A program made the translations under genes and the position numbers. Below are positions 1 through 6,503 of a stretch of DNA of 12,155 nt, in pieces; the stretch's first letter is position 1, and each line of letters opens with the position of its first letter. This DNA is from Propionibacteriaceae bacterium (lineage in GTDB: Bacteria > Actinomycetota > Actinomycetes > Propionibacteriales > Propionibacteriaceae). The DNA lies in NCBI GenBank assembly GCA_024636075.1, contig JAGXHS010000040.1, forward strand, positions 1-12,155, written 5' to 3'. Under the pieces are notes generated by a model. It saw only the letters and a program-made list of their open reading frames with translations. It was not told the DNA's origin and did not search any database.

Positions 1-2
1 AT

Positions 3-560
3 TGTGGGTTCAGCTACCGCAACAGCATCTTCAAGGCGCACCCGCATCGCTACGTGGTGTTGCAGGTGAGCTTCCAGTTCACCTTGGGGAACCTGTCGGC
101 GCCGATCCGTTACGCGGAGCTGGCCCGCCGTTTGGAGGTCCCGATCGGTGGGCGGGCGGACACCGCACGCGTCCGCCAGGTGGTGCTCGCGCTGCGGGCG
201 GGCAAGGGCATGGTGCTCGATCAGGGCGACCATGACACATGGAGCGCCGGTTCCTTCTTCACCAATCCGCTGCTCAGTCCCGAGGATGCGGAAAAGCTTC
301 CCGAGGATGCACCGCGCTATCCGGCGGGGGACCGGGTGAAGACATCGGCCGCGTGGCTGATCCAGCATGCCGGTTTCGACAAGGGATATGGCCTACCGCC
401 AGCCACGCTGTCGACCAAGCATGTCCTTGCCCTCACCAATCGTGGTGGGGCCCGTGCCGAGGACCTGCTGGCATTGGCGCGCACCGTGCGCGACGGGGTA
501 CTGGATCGTTTCGGCGTGGAGTTGGTGCCAGAGCCGGTGCTGGTGAACGCCGCACTCTGA
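3..560 (+). CDS. murB: UDP-N-acetylenolpyruvoylglucosamine reductase (MurB), C-terminal part
   Basis: The frame is open from the left edge, so the start codon and the N-terminal FAD-binding region lie outside the window; 185 codons plus TGA remain. MurB reduces UDP-GlcNAc-enolpyruvate to UDP-MurNAc with NADPH and FAD in the cytoplasm, the second committed step of peptidoglycan synthesis. Visible family motifs are YRNSIFK near the left edge, SAGSFFTNP (its serine matches the proton-donating Ser of the family), KTSAAWLIQHAGFDKG, LSTKHVLALTNRGGA, and a C-terminal VPEPVLV whose Glu matches the conserved active-site Glu. The gene ends 20 bp before the stop codon of the convergent rmlCD gene. No good terminator separates the two; only an 8-bp palindrome (GTCCGGAC, 570-577) lies between. 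Identification is firm; only the truncation limits it. Confidence 0.95.
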   Translation, partial: CGFSYRNSIFKAHPHRYVVLQVSFQFTLGNLSAPIRYAELARRLEVPIGGRADTARVRQVVLALRAGKGMVLDQGDHDTWSAGSFFTNPLLSPEDAEKLPEDAPRYPAGDRVKTSAAWLIQHAGFDKGYGLPPATLSTKHVLALTNRGGARAEDLLALARTVRDGVLDRFGVELVPEPVLVNAAL

Positions 561-580
561 GAGAATCCTGTCCGGACCTG

Positions 581-1954
581 CTACAACTGGCCCACACCGA
601 AGACCGGCGGATCGAAACCGGTGGCTTCGAGCTTCGACAGGTCCAGCACGCTGTTCGCCGGCCGTGGTGCGGCCTGCTTGTCCTTGAAGTAGGTGGCCGT
701 GTCCACCGGCGTGACGTCGTCACTCGATCGACCACTGCGGGCGAACACCGCCTTGGCGATGTCAGCCCAGCTCGCCGCATCGCCGCCGTCGCTGCAGTTG
801 TAGGTGCCGTACGGGGCTGCGGTCTCCAACAGATGGACGATGGCTGCAGCCAAGGTGGTGGTGTGGGTGAGTCGACCGATCTGGTCGTCCACCACAGAGG
901 GTGAGACGCCTTTCGCGGCCAGCTCCTCCATGATCGAGATGAAGTTCCGTCCGTCACCGACCACCCAACTGGTACGCAGCAGGTAGTGGCGGTCCAGCAC
1001 CTGCACCGCCAGATCCCCGGCAGCCTTGGACTGCCCGTACACCCCCAGCGGTGCCAGCGCCTGGTCCTCGCCGACCACCGCCTGTGTGCCGTCGAAGACG
1101 TAGTCGGAGGAAATGTGCACCAGGCGCAGGTTGTACCGGTTGGCGATCCTGGCCAGCTCGGCCACCGAACTGGCGTTCGCCCGCCAGGCGCCGACGCGAC
1201 CCTCGGGGGTTTCGGCGCCGTCGACGTTGGTCCAGGCTGCTGCATTGATCACCGTGTCGTAGTCTCGCCACGGCCATTGCCGCAGCGCCTCGGTGTTGGT
1301 GATGTCCAGTTCTTCGCGACCGACGGCGCGGGCTCCGGGCAGCTTGGCCGACAGCGCCCTGCCGAGCTGCCCGTGGGCGCCCAGGATCAACGTCTGGGCC
1401 GGTCTCACCCTCTTCGCCTCACCGAGCTGGGGATGGTGCCGGTCCTTCTCGCTGATCTGGCAGTCCGCCAGCGGAATCGGCCAGTCAATGCCGGCGCTCT
1501 CGTCGGCCAGGTTGACGTAGGCATAGGAATCGATCGCCCCGGCGCTCCAGTGAGCATTGACCAGATAGGAGTAGGTGACGTCATCGGTCAACGTCTGGTA
1601 GCCGTTCGCGACGCCGCGCGGCACAAAAACAGCCCTCGACTCGTCCAGCTCGATCGAGAACGTGGTGCCGTGGGATTCGCCTTCGCGCAGGTCGACCCAA
1701 GCGCCGAACACCCGGCCATGAGCCACCGACACCAGTTTGTCCCACGGCTCGGCGTGCAGCCCGCGGGCGGTGCCCAGAGTGGCGTTGTAGGACATGTTGT
1801 TCTGCACCGGGCGGAAGTCGGGCAGGCCGAGCGCCACCATCTTCTCGCGCTGCCAGTTCTCCTTGAACCAGCCACGGGAATCACCGTGCAGCGGCAGCTC
1901 GAGGACCAGCAGACCCGGAATGGCTGTGGGCGTGACCGCCAGCTCGGCCGCCAT
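581..1954 (-). CDS. rmlCD: Fused dTDP-4-dehydrorhamnose 3,5-epimerase / dTDP-4-dehydrorhamnose reductase (RmlC-RmlD)
   Basis: This 457-residue protein should carry out the last two steps to dTDP-L-rhamnose. Residues 1-180 are an RmlC cupin with RGLH (His67, the presumed catalytic base) and GIDWP (155-159). Residues 186-457 are an RmlD short-chain reductase with a GAHGQLG nucleotide-binding loop (192-198), SSDYVFDG (282-289), the catalytic pair Tyr306/Lys310 in YGQSK, and a closing region with RPANSVLDLSKLE. Separate RmlC and RmlD proteins usually have about 180-200 and 290-300 residues, so both domains look complete. The frame could extend upstream to 2011, but I chose the ATG at 1954-1952: it precedes the MAAELAV start of homology and overlaps the rmlB stop in TGATG, which suggests translational coupling. 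The usual AHG motif of RmlC reads ANG (Asn117). Fusions of this type are known in Actinobacteria. Confidence 0.95.
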   Translation of the reverse strand: MAAELAVTPTAIPGLLVLELPLHGDSRGWFKENWQREKMVALGLPDFRPVQNNMSYNATLGTARGLHAEPWDKLVSVAHGRVFGAWVDLREGESHGTTFSIELDESRAVFVPRGVANGYQTLTDDVTYSYLVNAHWSAGAIDSYAYVNLADESAGIDWPIPLADCQISEKDRHHPQLGEAKRVRPAQTLILGAHGQLGRALSAKLPGARAVGREELDITNTEALRQWPWRDYDTVINAAAWTNVDGAETPEGRVGAWRANASSVAELARIANRYNLRLVHISSDYVFDGTQAVVGEDQALAPLGVYGQSKAAGDLAVQVLDRHYLLRTSWVVGDGRNFISIMEELAAKGVSPSVVDDQIGRLTHTTTLAAAIVHLLETAAPYGTYNCSDGGDAASWADIAKAVFARSGRSSDDVTPVDTATYFKDKQAAPRPANSVLDLSKLEATGFDPPVFGVGQL

Positions 1955-2952
1955 CACTGGCCCTGCGCTGCGTATTTGGCTTCGGTGGCCTGTTTGCCGG
2001 CCTCCCACCAATCACGGTGGTCCCGATACCAGTTGATGGTGTCCTGAAGGCCTGCTGAGAAGTCGGCAAAGGTCGGCTCCCAGCCAAGTTCTTTGCGCAG
2101 TTTTGAGGAGTCAATCGCGTAGCGCAGATCGTGCCCGGGGCGATCGAGTACAAGCTCGTATTCGTCGCTGGGTCGCTCGAGCAGGGTCAGGATCTCTTCC
2201 AACACCTGCTTGTTGTTGCGTTCACCGTCGGCGCCGATCAGATAGGTCTCGCCCATCCGGCCACGTTCGATGATCGCCCAGACCGCCGAGTTGTGGTCGT
2301 CGACATGAATCCAGTCCCGCACGTTCTCGCCGGTGCCATACAGCTTGGGACGCAATCCGCTGAGCACGTTGGTGATCTGGCGGGGGATGAACTTCTCGAT
2401 GTGCTGGTAGGGGCCGTAGTTGTTGGAGCAGTTCGACAGTGTGGCCTGGACGCCGAATGAGCGAACCCAGGCGCGCACCAACATGTCAGAGGCCGCCTTC
2501 GTCGACGAATACGGGCTGGAAGGGTTGTAGGCGCGCTCCTCGACGAAGCGTTCCGGGTCGTCCAGTTCCAGATCCCCGTACACCTCATCGGTGGAGATGT
2601 GGTGCAGTCGCTTTCCGTGTCGACGGACCGCCTCCAACAGCGTGTAGGTACCGATGACGTTCGTCTGCACGAAGGGCCAGGGATTCTTCAGCGAATTGTC
2701 ATTGTGTGACTCGGCGGCGAAGTGCACCACCACGTCGGTTGCGCTCACCAGCCGGTCCACCAATGGCTCGTCACAGATGTCGCCCTCGACGAACTCCATC
2801 CGATTACCCGGAAGTTCGGACAGCGTTTTCCGGTTTCCCGCATAGGTCAGTGCGTCAAGGACGACCATGCTGGCGTCGGTGTGATGGATCAGGTGACGAA
2901 CGAAGTTGGATCCGATGAATCCCGCCCCGCCGGTGATCAAAACATTCGGCAT
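1954..2952 (-). CDS. rmlB: dTDP-glucose 4,6-dehydratase (RmlB)
   Basis: RmlB converts dTDP-glucose to dTDP-4-keto-6-deoxyglucose with a tightly bound NAD+, the second step of dTDP-rhamnose synthesis. The 332-residue length is normal. It shows the extended short-chain dehydrogenase pattern: GGAGFIGSN (8-16) for NAD binding, STDEVYG (120-126) with the Thr-Asp-Glu that drives dehydration, and YSSTK (148-152) with catalytic Tyr148 and Lys152. RDWIHVDDH, typical of the family, follows in the C-terminal half. It is the first gene of the - strand operon; its TGA overlaps the rmlCD ATG. The ATG at 2952-2950 is followed at once by the conserved beta strand (MPNVLITGG), so no other start fits. No convincing Shine-Dalgarno sequence precedes it; a TACGAT hexamer ends 6 nt before the ATG, so the mRNA may be leaderless. 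Confidence 0.97.
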   Translation of the reverse strand: MPNVLITGGAGFIGSNFVRHLIHHTDASMVVLDALTYAGNRKTLSELPGNRMEFVEGDICDEPLVDRLVSATDVVVHFAAESHNDNSLKNPWPFVQTNVIGTYTLLEAVRRHGKRLHHISTDEVYGDLELDDPERFVEERAYNPSSPYSSTKAASDMLVRAWVRSFGVQATLSNCSNNYGPYQHIEKFIPRQITNVLSGLRPKLYGTGENVRDWIHVDDHNSAVWAIIERGRMGETYLIGADGERNNKQVLEEILTLLERPSDEYELVLDRPGHDLRYAIDSSKLRKELGWEPTFADFSAGLQDTINWYRDHRDWWEAGKQATEAKYAAQGQ

Positions 2953-2993
2953 GGCGCTATCGTATCGAGAACATCGAACGACGAGGAGTCGCT
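2953..2993. promoter_or_regulatory. Divergent rmlB/rmlA promoter region with overlapping -10 hexamers
   Basis: The whole rmlB-rmlA gap is 41 bp. On the + strand TATCGT (2958-2963) fits the actinobacterial TANNNT -10 pattern for rmlA and would start RNA near 2970. On the - strand TACGAT (2964-2959) fits the same pattern for rmlB, with 6 nt between it and the ATG, so RNA would begin at the start codon. The two hexamers share five base pairs. No good -35 is visible on either side. rmlA has its own ribosome binding site, GAGGAG (2983-2988), 5 nt before its GTG. The -10 assignments are pattern matches only. Confidence 0.5.
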
Positions 2994-3854
2994 GTGAAGG
3001 GGATCATTCTCGCTGGCGGAGCTGGTTCCCGGCTGCACCCGCTCACCCTGGGCACCAGCAAGCAGCTGATGCCGGTCTTCGACAAGCCGATGATCTACTA
3101 CCCATTGTCCACGTTGATGCTGTCCGGCTGCCGCGAGATTCTGGTCATCACCACACCGGAAGAGGCTGCCGCATTCAAGAGGTTGCTGGGGGACGGATCG
3201 GCGCTCGGGGTCGAGCTCAGCTACACGGTCCAGCCCTCACCCGACGGCCTCGCCCAAGCTTTCATTCTCGGTGCTGATCACATCGGCGACGACAAGGCTG
3301 CCCTGGTGTTGGGCGACAATCTCTTCCACGGGCCGGGCATGGGCACCAGTCTGGACCGCTTCTCCGACATCGAGGGAGCCTCGGTGTTCGGCTACTGGGT
3401 GGCGGATCCGCATGCCTATGGTGTGGTCGAGTTCGATGATGACCGCAAGGTGCTCTCGCTGGAGGAGAAGCCCCGGAAGCCGCGCAGCCACTATGCCGTG
3501 CCCGGGCTCTACTTCTACGACAACACGGTGATCGACCGGGCTGCGGCGCTGAAACCGTCCGCCCGCGGCGAGTTGGAGATCACCGACTTGAACCGTAGCT
3601 ATCTCGACGAGGGAACGCTCCGGGTCGAGCTGATGCGGCGTGGCACCGCCTGGCTGGACACCGGAACCTTCGACGCGCTGATTGATGCCGGCAACTATGT
3701 GCGAACCATCCAGGAGCGCCAGGGCCTTCTGGTGGGCTGTCCCGAAGAGGTCGCCTGGCACCGCGGCTGGCTCGACGACGCCAGCCTGGCAGCCGCCGCC
3801 GAGAAGTACGCCAAGAGCGGCTACGGCGCTGGTCTCAGCGTTTTGCTCGACTGA
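2994..3854 (+). CDS. rmlA: Glucose-1-phosphate thymidylyltransferase (RmlA)
   Basis: RmlA joins glucose-1-phosphate and dTTP to give dTDP-glucose and pyrophosphate, the first step of dTDP-rhamnose synthesis; family members are typically feedback-inhibited by the end product. The 286-residue length is typical. The N-terminal nucleotidyltransferase signature is intact: LAGGAGSRLHPLT (6-18), SKQLMPVFDKPMIYYP (22-37), then VLGDN (105-109), whose Asp is expected to bind metal. EEKPRKPRSHYAVPGLYFYD and RRGTAWLDTGTFDAL further mark the RmlA class. Translation starts at GTG, supported by the GAGGAG site 5 nt upstream and by MKGIILAGG beginning directly at the family's N terminus. It is divergent from rmlB, and the three rml genes here complete the pathway. 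No rhamnosyltransferase is present in the window, so the polymer that receives the rhamnose cannot be named. Confidence 0.97.
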   Translation: MKGIILAGGAGSRLHPLTLGTSKQLMPVFDKPMIYYPLSTLMLSGCREILVITTPEEAAAFKRLLGDGSALGVELSYTVQPSPDGLAQAFILGADHIGDDKAALVLGDNLFHGPGMGTSLDRFSDIEGASVFGYWVADPHAYGVVEFDDDRKVLSLEEKPRKPRSHYAVPGLYFYDNTVIDRAAALKPSARGELEITDLNRSYLDEGTLRVELMRRGTAWLDTGTFDALIDAGNYVRTIQERQGLLVGCPEEVAWHRGWLDDASLAAAAEKYAKSGYGAGLSVLLD

Positions 3855-3925
3855 GGCGACGTACTCGACGAGAGCGTCCATTTGGTGGGCAGGTGTACCG
3901 GCGAGCTCTGTCTGTGGGCATTCTG

Positions 3926-3945
3926 TATCGTCCACACGAAGGAGG
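3926..3945 (+). promoter_or_regulatory. Candidate -10 and ribosome binding site of metP
   Basis: TATCGT at 3926-3931, the same hexamer as the putative rmlA -10, is followed by AAGGAGG (3939-3945), an excellent ribosome binding site 4 nt before the ATG at 3950. RNA started from this hexamer would have only about a 12-nt leader, and no -35 is evident. The ribosome binding site is firm and decides the metP start; the promoter is weak. The rest of the 95-bp gap after rmlA shows no riboswitch or clear terminator. Confidence 0.4.
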
Positions 3946-3949
3946 GCCC

Positions 3950-5500
3950 ATGAGCACCGATACCGCGCTCAGTCAGGAACACCACCGGGGAGCGTTCCCC
4001 TCGCGAAACGTGTTCATCCTCGCCGCCATCGGCTCAGCCGTCGGCCTCGGCAACATCTGGCGGTTCCCGTACGTCGCCTACAAGAATGGCGGCGGAGCAT
4101 TCATCCTCCCCTATCTGGTTGCACTGTTGGTCGCGGGCATCGCCTTCCTGTGGCTTGACTACTCGATGGGGCACAAATACCGCGGCTCGGCCCCATTGTC
4201 GTTCGCGCGTGCCGGGCGTCGTGCCGAGGGCCTTGGCTGGTGGCAGGTGGGTATCTGTTTCATCATCGCCATCTACTACGCCGCGGTGCTGGCCTGGGCG
4301 GGCAAGTACACGATCTACTCCTTCACCAAGGCATGGGGGCCCGAGCCCGGTGACTTCCTGTTCGGGACGGTGCTGAAGGCCGGTGATCCGGGTGTCACCA
4401 TGGACTTCGTGCCCGGTATCGTGGTGGCGCTGGCGATCGTATGGGTGGTCATCGCCGTCATCATGTCGATGGGCGTGCAGAAGGGCATCGGCGCCACATC
4501 GGTGATCTTCATCCCGCTGCTGATCGTCGTTTTCCTCACCCTGGTGGTGCAAGCCCTGCTGCTGCCCGGCGCCGCGGAGGGTCTGAACGCATTGTTCACG
4601 CCCAAGTGGAGTGCCTTGGCCGACGCGAGTGTCTGGGCGGCCGCCTTCGGTCAGATCTTCTTCTCGCTGTCGATCGGCTTCGGCATCATGATCACCTACG
4701 CCTCCTACGTCGGCAAGCGCACCGACATGACCAGCTCTGGGCTGGTGGTGGGATTCGCCAACTCCGGCTTCGAGCTGCTGGCCGGGATCGGCGTCTTCGC
4801 TGCTCTGGGCTTCATGGCGCAGGCCAGCGGAACGCCCGTTGACGAGGTGGTCTCCAGCGGCCTCGGTCTGGCTTTCGTGGCCTTCCCGGCGATCATCAAC
4901 GAAGCCCCGGCAGGATCCCTGTTGGGGGTGCTGTTCTTCGCTTCCCTGGTGATGGCCGGCCTGACCTCATTGATCAGTGTGCTGGAGGTCGTGATCTCCG
5001 CAGTGCGAGACAAGTTCGAGATGAAGCGTCTGACTGCAACCTTGTCCGTCGTGGTGCCCACAGGTGTGATCTCGTTGGTGCTGTTCAGCACCACCAGTGG
5101 CGTTTTCGTGCTCGACATCATGGATCACTTCGTGAACAGATTCGGCATCCTGCTGGTCGCCGTGATCAGCATGATCGTGCTGTCCTGGGGTCTGTCCAAG
5201 TTGCCGACGCTGGCCGATCACATGAACAAGACCGGCGCCATCAAACTCGGCAGGGTGTGGCGGATCATGATCAGCATCGTCGCACCGGCTGCGCTCAGCT
5301 ATGTGCTGGTGCTGGAGTTCATTGCCGTCGTCAAGGAACCCTACGAGGGCTATCCGGGCTGGATGCTCGGAATCCTGGGCTGGGGCATGGCCGCGGCCAT
5401 CGCCATCGGCGGCTTCGTGGTGGCGCGGGTGCCGTGGCGACCGGACACCTCATTGACAATTGGTTCTGAAGACGACGAGAAAGAGGAGGTGCTCTCATGA
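3950..5500 (+). CDS. metP: NSS-family sodium-dependent transporter, MetP-like (methionine/alanine importer large subunit)
   Basis: This 516-residue membrane protein belongs to the neurotransmitter:sodium symporter (SNF) family, which imports amino acids with Na+. The N-terminal signature is clear: GSAVGLGNIWRFPY (28-41) covers transmembrane helix 1 and its sodium- and substrate-binding break, followed by KNGGGAFILPY. About eleven to twelve hydrophobic segments follow, including SLSIGFGIMITYASYVGKRTDM in the region of helices 6-7. The frame could run up to a GTG at 3893, but ATG 3950 has AAGGAGG just before it and opens the recognisable hydrophilic N terminus. The gene overlaps the next one, metS, by ATGA. 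That pairing is the hallmark of the MetPS methionine/alanine importer described in Corynebacterium, and it is the basis for naming the substrate; the transporter sequence alone would only support amino-acid uptake. Confidence 0.85.
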   Translation: MSTDTALSQEHHRGAFPSRNVFILAAIGSAVGLGNIWRFPYVAYKNGGGAFILPYLVALLVAGIAFLWLDYSMGHKYRGSAPLSFARAGRRAEGLGWWQVGICFIIAIYYAAVLAWAGKYTIYSFTKAWGPEPGDFLFGTVLKAGDPGVTMDFVPGIVVALAIVWVVIAVIMSMGVQKGIGATSVIFIPLLIVVFLTLVVQALLLPGAAEGLNALFTPKWSALADASVWAAAFGQIFFSLSIGFGIMITYASYVGKRTDMTSSGLVVGFANSGFELLAGIGVFAALGFMAQASGTPVDEVVSSGLGLAFVAFPAIINEAPAGSLLGVLFFASLVMAGLTSLISVLEVVISAVRDKFEMKRLTATLSVVVPTGVISLVLFSTTSGVFVLDIMDHFVNRFGILLVAVISMIVLSWGLSKLPTLADHMNKTGAIKLGRVWRIMISIVAPAALSYVLVLEFIAVVKEPYEGYPGWMLGILGWGMAAAIAIGGFVVARVPWRPDTSLTIGSEDDEKEEVLS

Positions 5501-5625
5501 CGGGCAGCGCCATCATCATGATGATCATTGCCATGCTGGTGCTCTGGGGTGGGCTGGTGCTCGCCGTGGTGAACCTCAGCAAGAGTGACGCCGGTCAGGT
5601 TGAGGAACTGCATCGGGATCTGTGA
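5497..5625 (+). CDS. metS: MetS-like small subunit of NSS methionine/alanine transporter
   Basis: This 42-residue gene begins at the ATG of the ATGA that ends metP and has a strong ribosome binding site, AGGAGG (5484-5489), 7 nt upstream. It reads MTGSAIIMMIIAML, then VLWGGLVLAVVNL, then a short charged tail ending in EELHRDL. This gives one membrane helix (about residues 5-27) with a small N-terminal head, closely resembling the single-helix MetS/MaAIMP small subunits that accompany NSS transporters in Actinobacteria and are needed for transport by MetP in Corynebacterium. Position, overlap, ribosome binding site and composition all agree, so I am fairly sure it is a real gene despite its size. 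It should sit in the cytoplasmic membrane bound to MetP. Confidence 0.88.
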   Translation: MTGSAIIMMIIAMLVLWGGLVLAVVNLSKSDAGQVEELHRDL

Positions 5626-5633
5626 GGAGTCGG

Positions 5634-5651
5634 TTCGACTGGGCAGTCGAA
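5634..5651 (+). terminator. Hairpin after metPS, overlapping the next promoter
   Basis: A perfect 7-bp stem, TTCGACT (5634-5640) and AGTCGAA (5645-5651) with a GGGC loop, starts 9 nt after the metS stop. There is no U-run, so termination would be weak. Its left arm covers the proposed -35 of the tRNA-Trp promoter, so it could equally be a protein-binding site on DNA. Confidence 0.45.
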
Positions 5652-5663
5652 AGCACGTACACT
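5635..5663 (+). promoter_or_regulatory. Candidate promoter of tRNA-Trp (and perhaps secE-nusG)
   Basis: TCGACT (5635-5640, four of six matches to TTGACA) and TACACT (5658-5663, a good TANNNT -10) are 17 bp apart. RNA would begin near 5670, about 50 nt before the mature tRNA. The pairing with optimal spacing makes this the best promoter candidate in the metS-tRNA gap. It is a pattern match only. Confidence 0.5.
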
Positions 5664-5671
5664 CTTCATCT

Positions 5672-5719
5672 TGGTGGCGTTGACCACGGTCGGAGCCTGC
5701 CTAGGCGGGCTTGCCACCA
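5672..5719 (+). ncRNA. Stem-loop leader directly upstream of tRNA-Trp
   Basis: TGGTGGC (5672-5678) can pair perfectly with GCCACCA (5713-5719), enclosing a second hairpin, GCCTGCC (5695-5701) with GGCGGGC (5704-5710; one G-U pair, and the innermost pair probably open). The outer stem ends one nucleotide before the tRNA begins. It is likely part of the tRNA precursor and may set up 5' processing. I know of no named RNA family that it matches. Confidence 0.4.
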
Positions 5720-5720
5720 C

Positions 5721-5793
<73 letters not shown>

Positions 5794-5854
5794 CGAAGCG
5801 TCGCAGATGTGGCGCTCAGCATCCGAGCCGAAAGGCAAGACCGAAGGAACATTT

Positions 5855-6481
5855 GTGACCGACGAGCAGGCGAAGTCTCCTGACGACGACGAGTCGGTGG
5901 TTCCCGAGGTGGAAGAGCCCTCCCGGCCGGAGGCGGTGGCAGACACCCATCCGCGGCACGCCGCCAGAGTGACTGACGATCCCCGCGGAGAGATGCTGGC
6001 TGGCGACGTCGCCCACGACGCTGACGACGTCGACTACAGAGTCGTCGATGAGGACGCCGAAGAGCTGGTGGACGCTGACGAGGAACTCGACGACACTCCG
6101 CTCTCCGGTGATCCCGAAGACATGGTGGTCGATGACGAGCAACAGCTGGAGGCCGCCGGGTCGACTGCTGCCAAGGCTCGATCGTCCCGTCCGCAGCGCC
6201 GCTCATCCGCAGCATCGCCGGACGTCACCAACAGCAAGGGGCGACCGACCCGCAAGCGATCGGACGCCACGGCATCACGGACGACTTCAGCGCATCGCAC
6301 CGGCCCGATCGAGTTCACTTCTCAGTCAGCCGCCGAGCTGCGCAAGGTGGTCTGGCCCACCGGGGAACAGCTGCGGCAGTACTTCTTCGTGGTGCTGTTC
6401 TTCGTACTCTTCCTCATTGCCTTCGTCAGCTCACTGGACCTGTTCTTCGGATGGGGTCTGTTGAAGTTGTTCGGCAAGTGA
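5855..6481 (+). CDS. secE: Preprotein translocase subunit SecE with long charged N-terminal tail
   Basis: SecE clamps SecY in the SecYEG channel that exports unfolded proteins. The conserved core is at the C terminus: FTSQSAAELRKVVWPTGEQL (154-173) has the SecE signature of an amphipathic helix with LRKVVWPT, and one transmembrane helix follows (about 176-196). The first 100 residues hold 37 Asp/Glu, and residues 105-148 turn basic (12 Lys/Arg) and Ser/Thr-rich, a long disordered tail for a family whose minimal form is about 60 residues. I chose the GTG at 5855 because GAAGGA (5843-5848) lies 6 nt upstream and because a longer reading frame would run back through the tRNA gene. The protein is 208 residues, longer than most actinobacterial SecE. 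nusG follows after 22 nt, an almost universal pairing. The tail is probably cytosolic; its role is unknown. Confidence 0.93.
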   Translation: MTDEQAKSPDDDESVVPEVEEPSRPEAVADTHPRHAARVTDDPRGEMLAGDVAHDADDVDYRVVDEDAEELVDADEELDDTPLSGDPEDMVVDDEQQLEAAGSTAAKARSSRPQRRSSAASPDVTNSKGRPTRKRSDATASRTTSAHRTGPIEFTSQSAAELRKVVWPTGEQLRQYFFVVLFFVLFLIAFVSSLDLFFGWGLLKLFGK

Positions 6482-6503
6482 CCGCACCGAAACCGGAGAC
6501 GAC

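Noticed and set aside
570..577. GTCCGGAC palindrome as a terminator between murB and rmlCD
   Set aside because: An 8-bp palindrome leaves no loop, has no U-run and cannot be extended.
239..1245. Overlapping open frames across the murB-rmlCD junction
   Set aside because: They are out of frame with two well-identified genes and have Arg/Pro/Trp-rich compositions typical of shadow frames.
1955..2011. Upstream extension of rmlCD into rmlB
   Set aside because: The TGATG-coupled ATG at 1954 fits the RmlC start; the extra residues resemble no RmlC.
986..2047. Long open frame of 353 codons on + opposite rmlCD
   Set aside because: It lies wholly antisense to a gene with clear RmlC and RmlD motifs, shows no known motif and has a GC-driven composition; it is a shadow of the high-GC third positions.
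3237..3935. Open frame of 232 codons on - opposite rmlA and the metP leader
   Set aside because: Antisense to an unmistakable RmlA; no motif and no ribosome site.
3893..3949. GTG start giving metP 19 more residues
   Set aside because: The extension would translate the ribosome binding site of ATG 3950 and adds nothing like the family's N terminus.
3855..3949. SAM riboswitch or T-box ahead of metP
   Set aside because: The gap is 95 bp and lacks the conserved stems and the T-box sequence.
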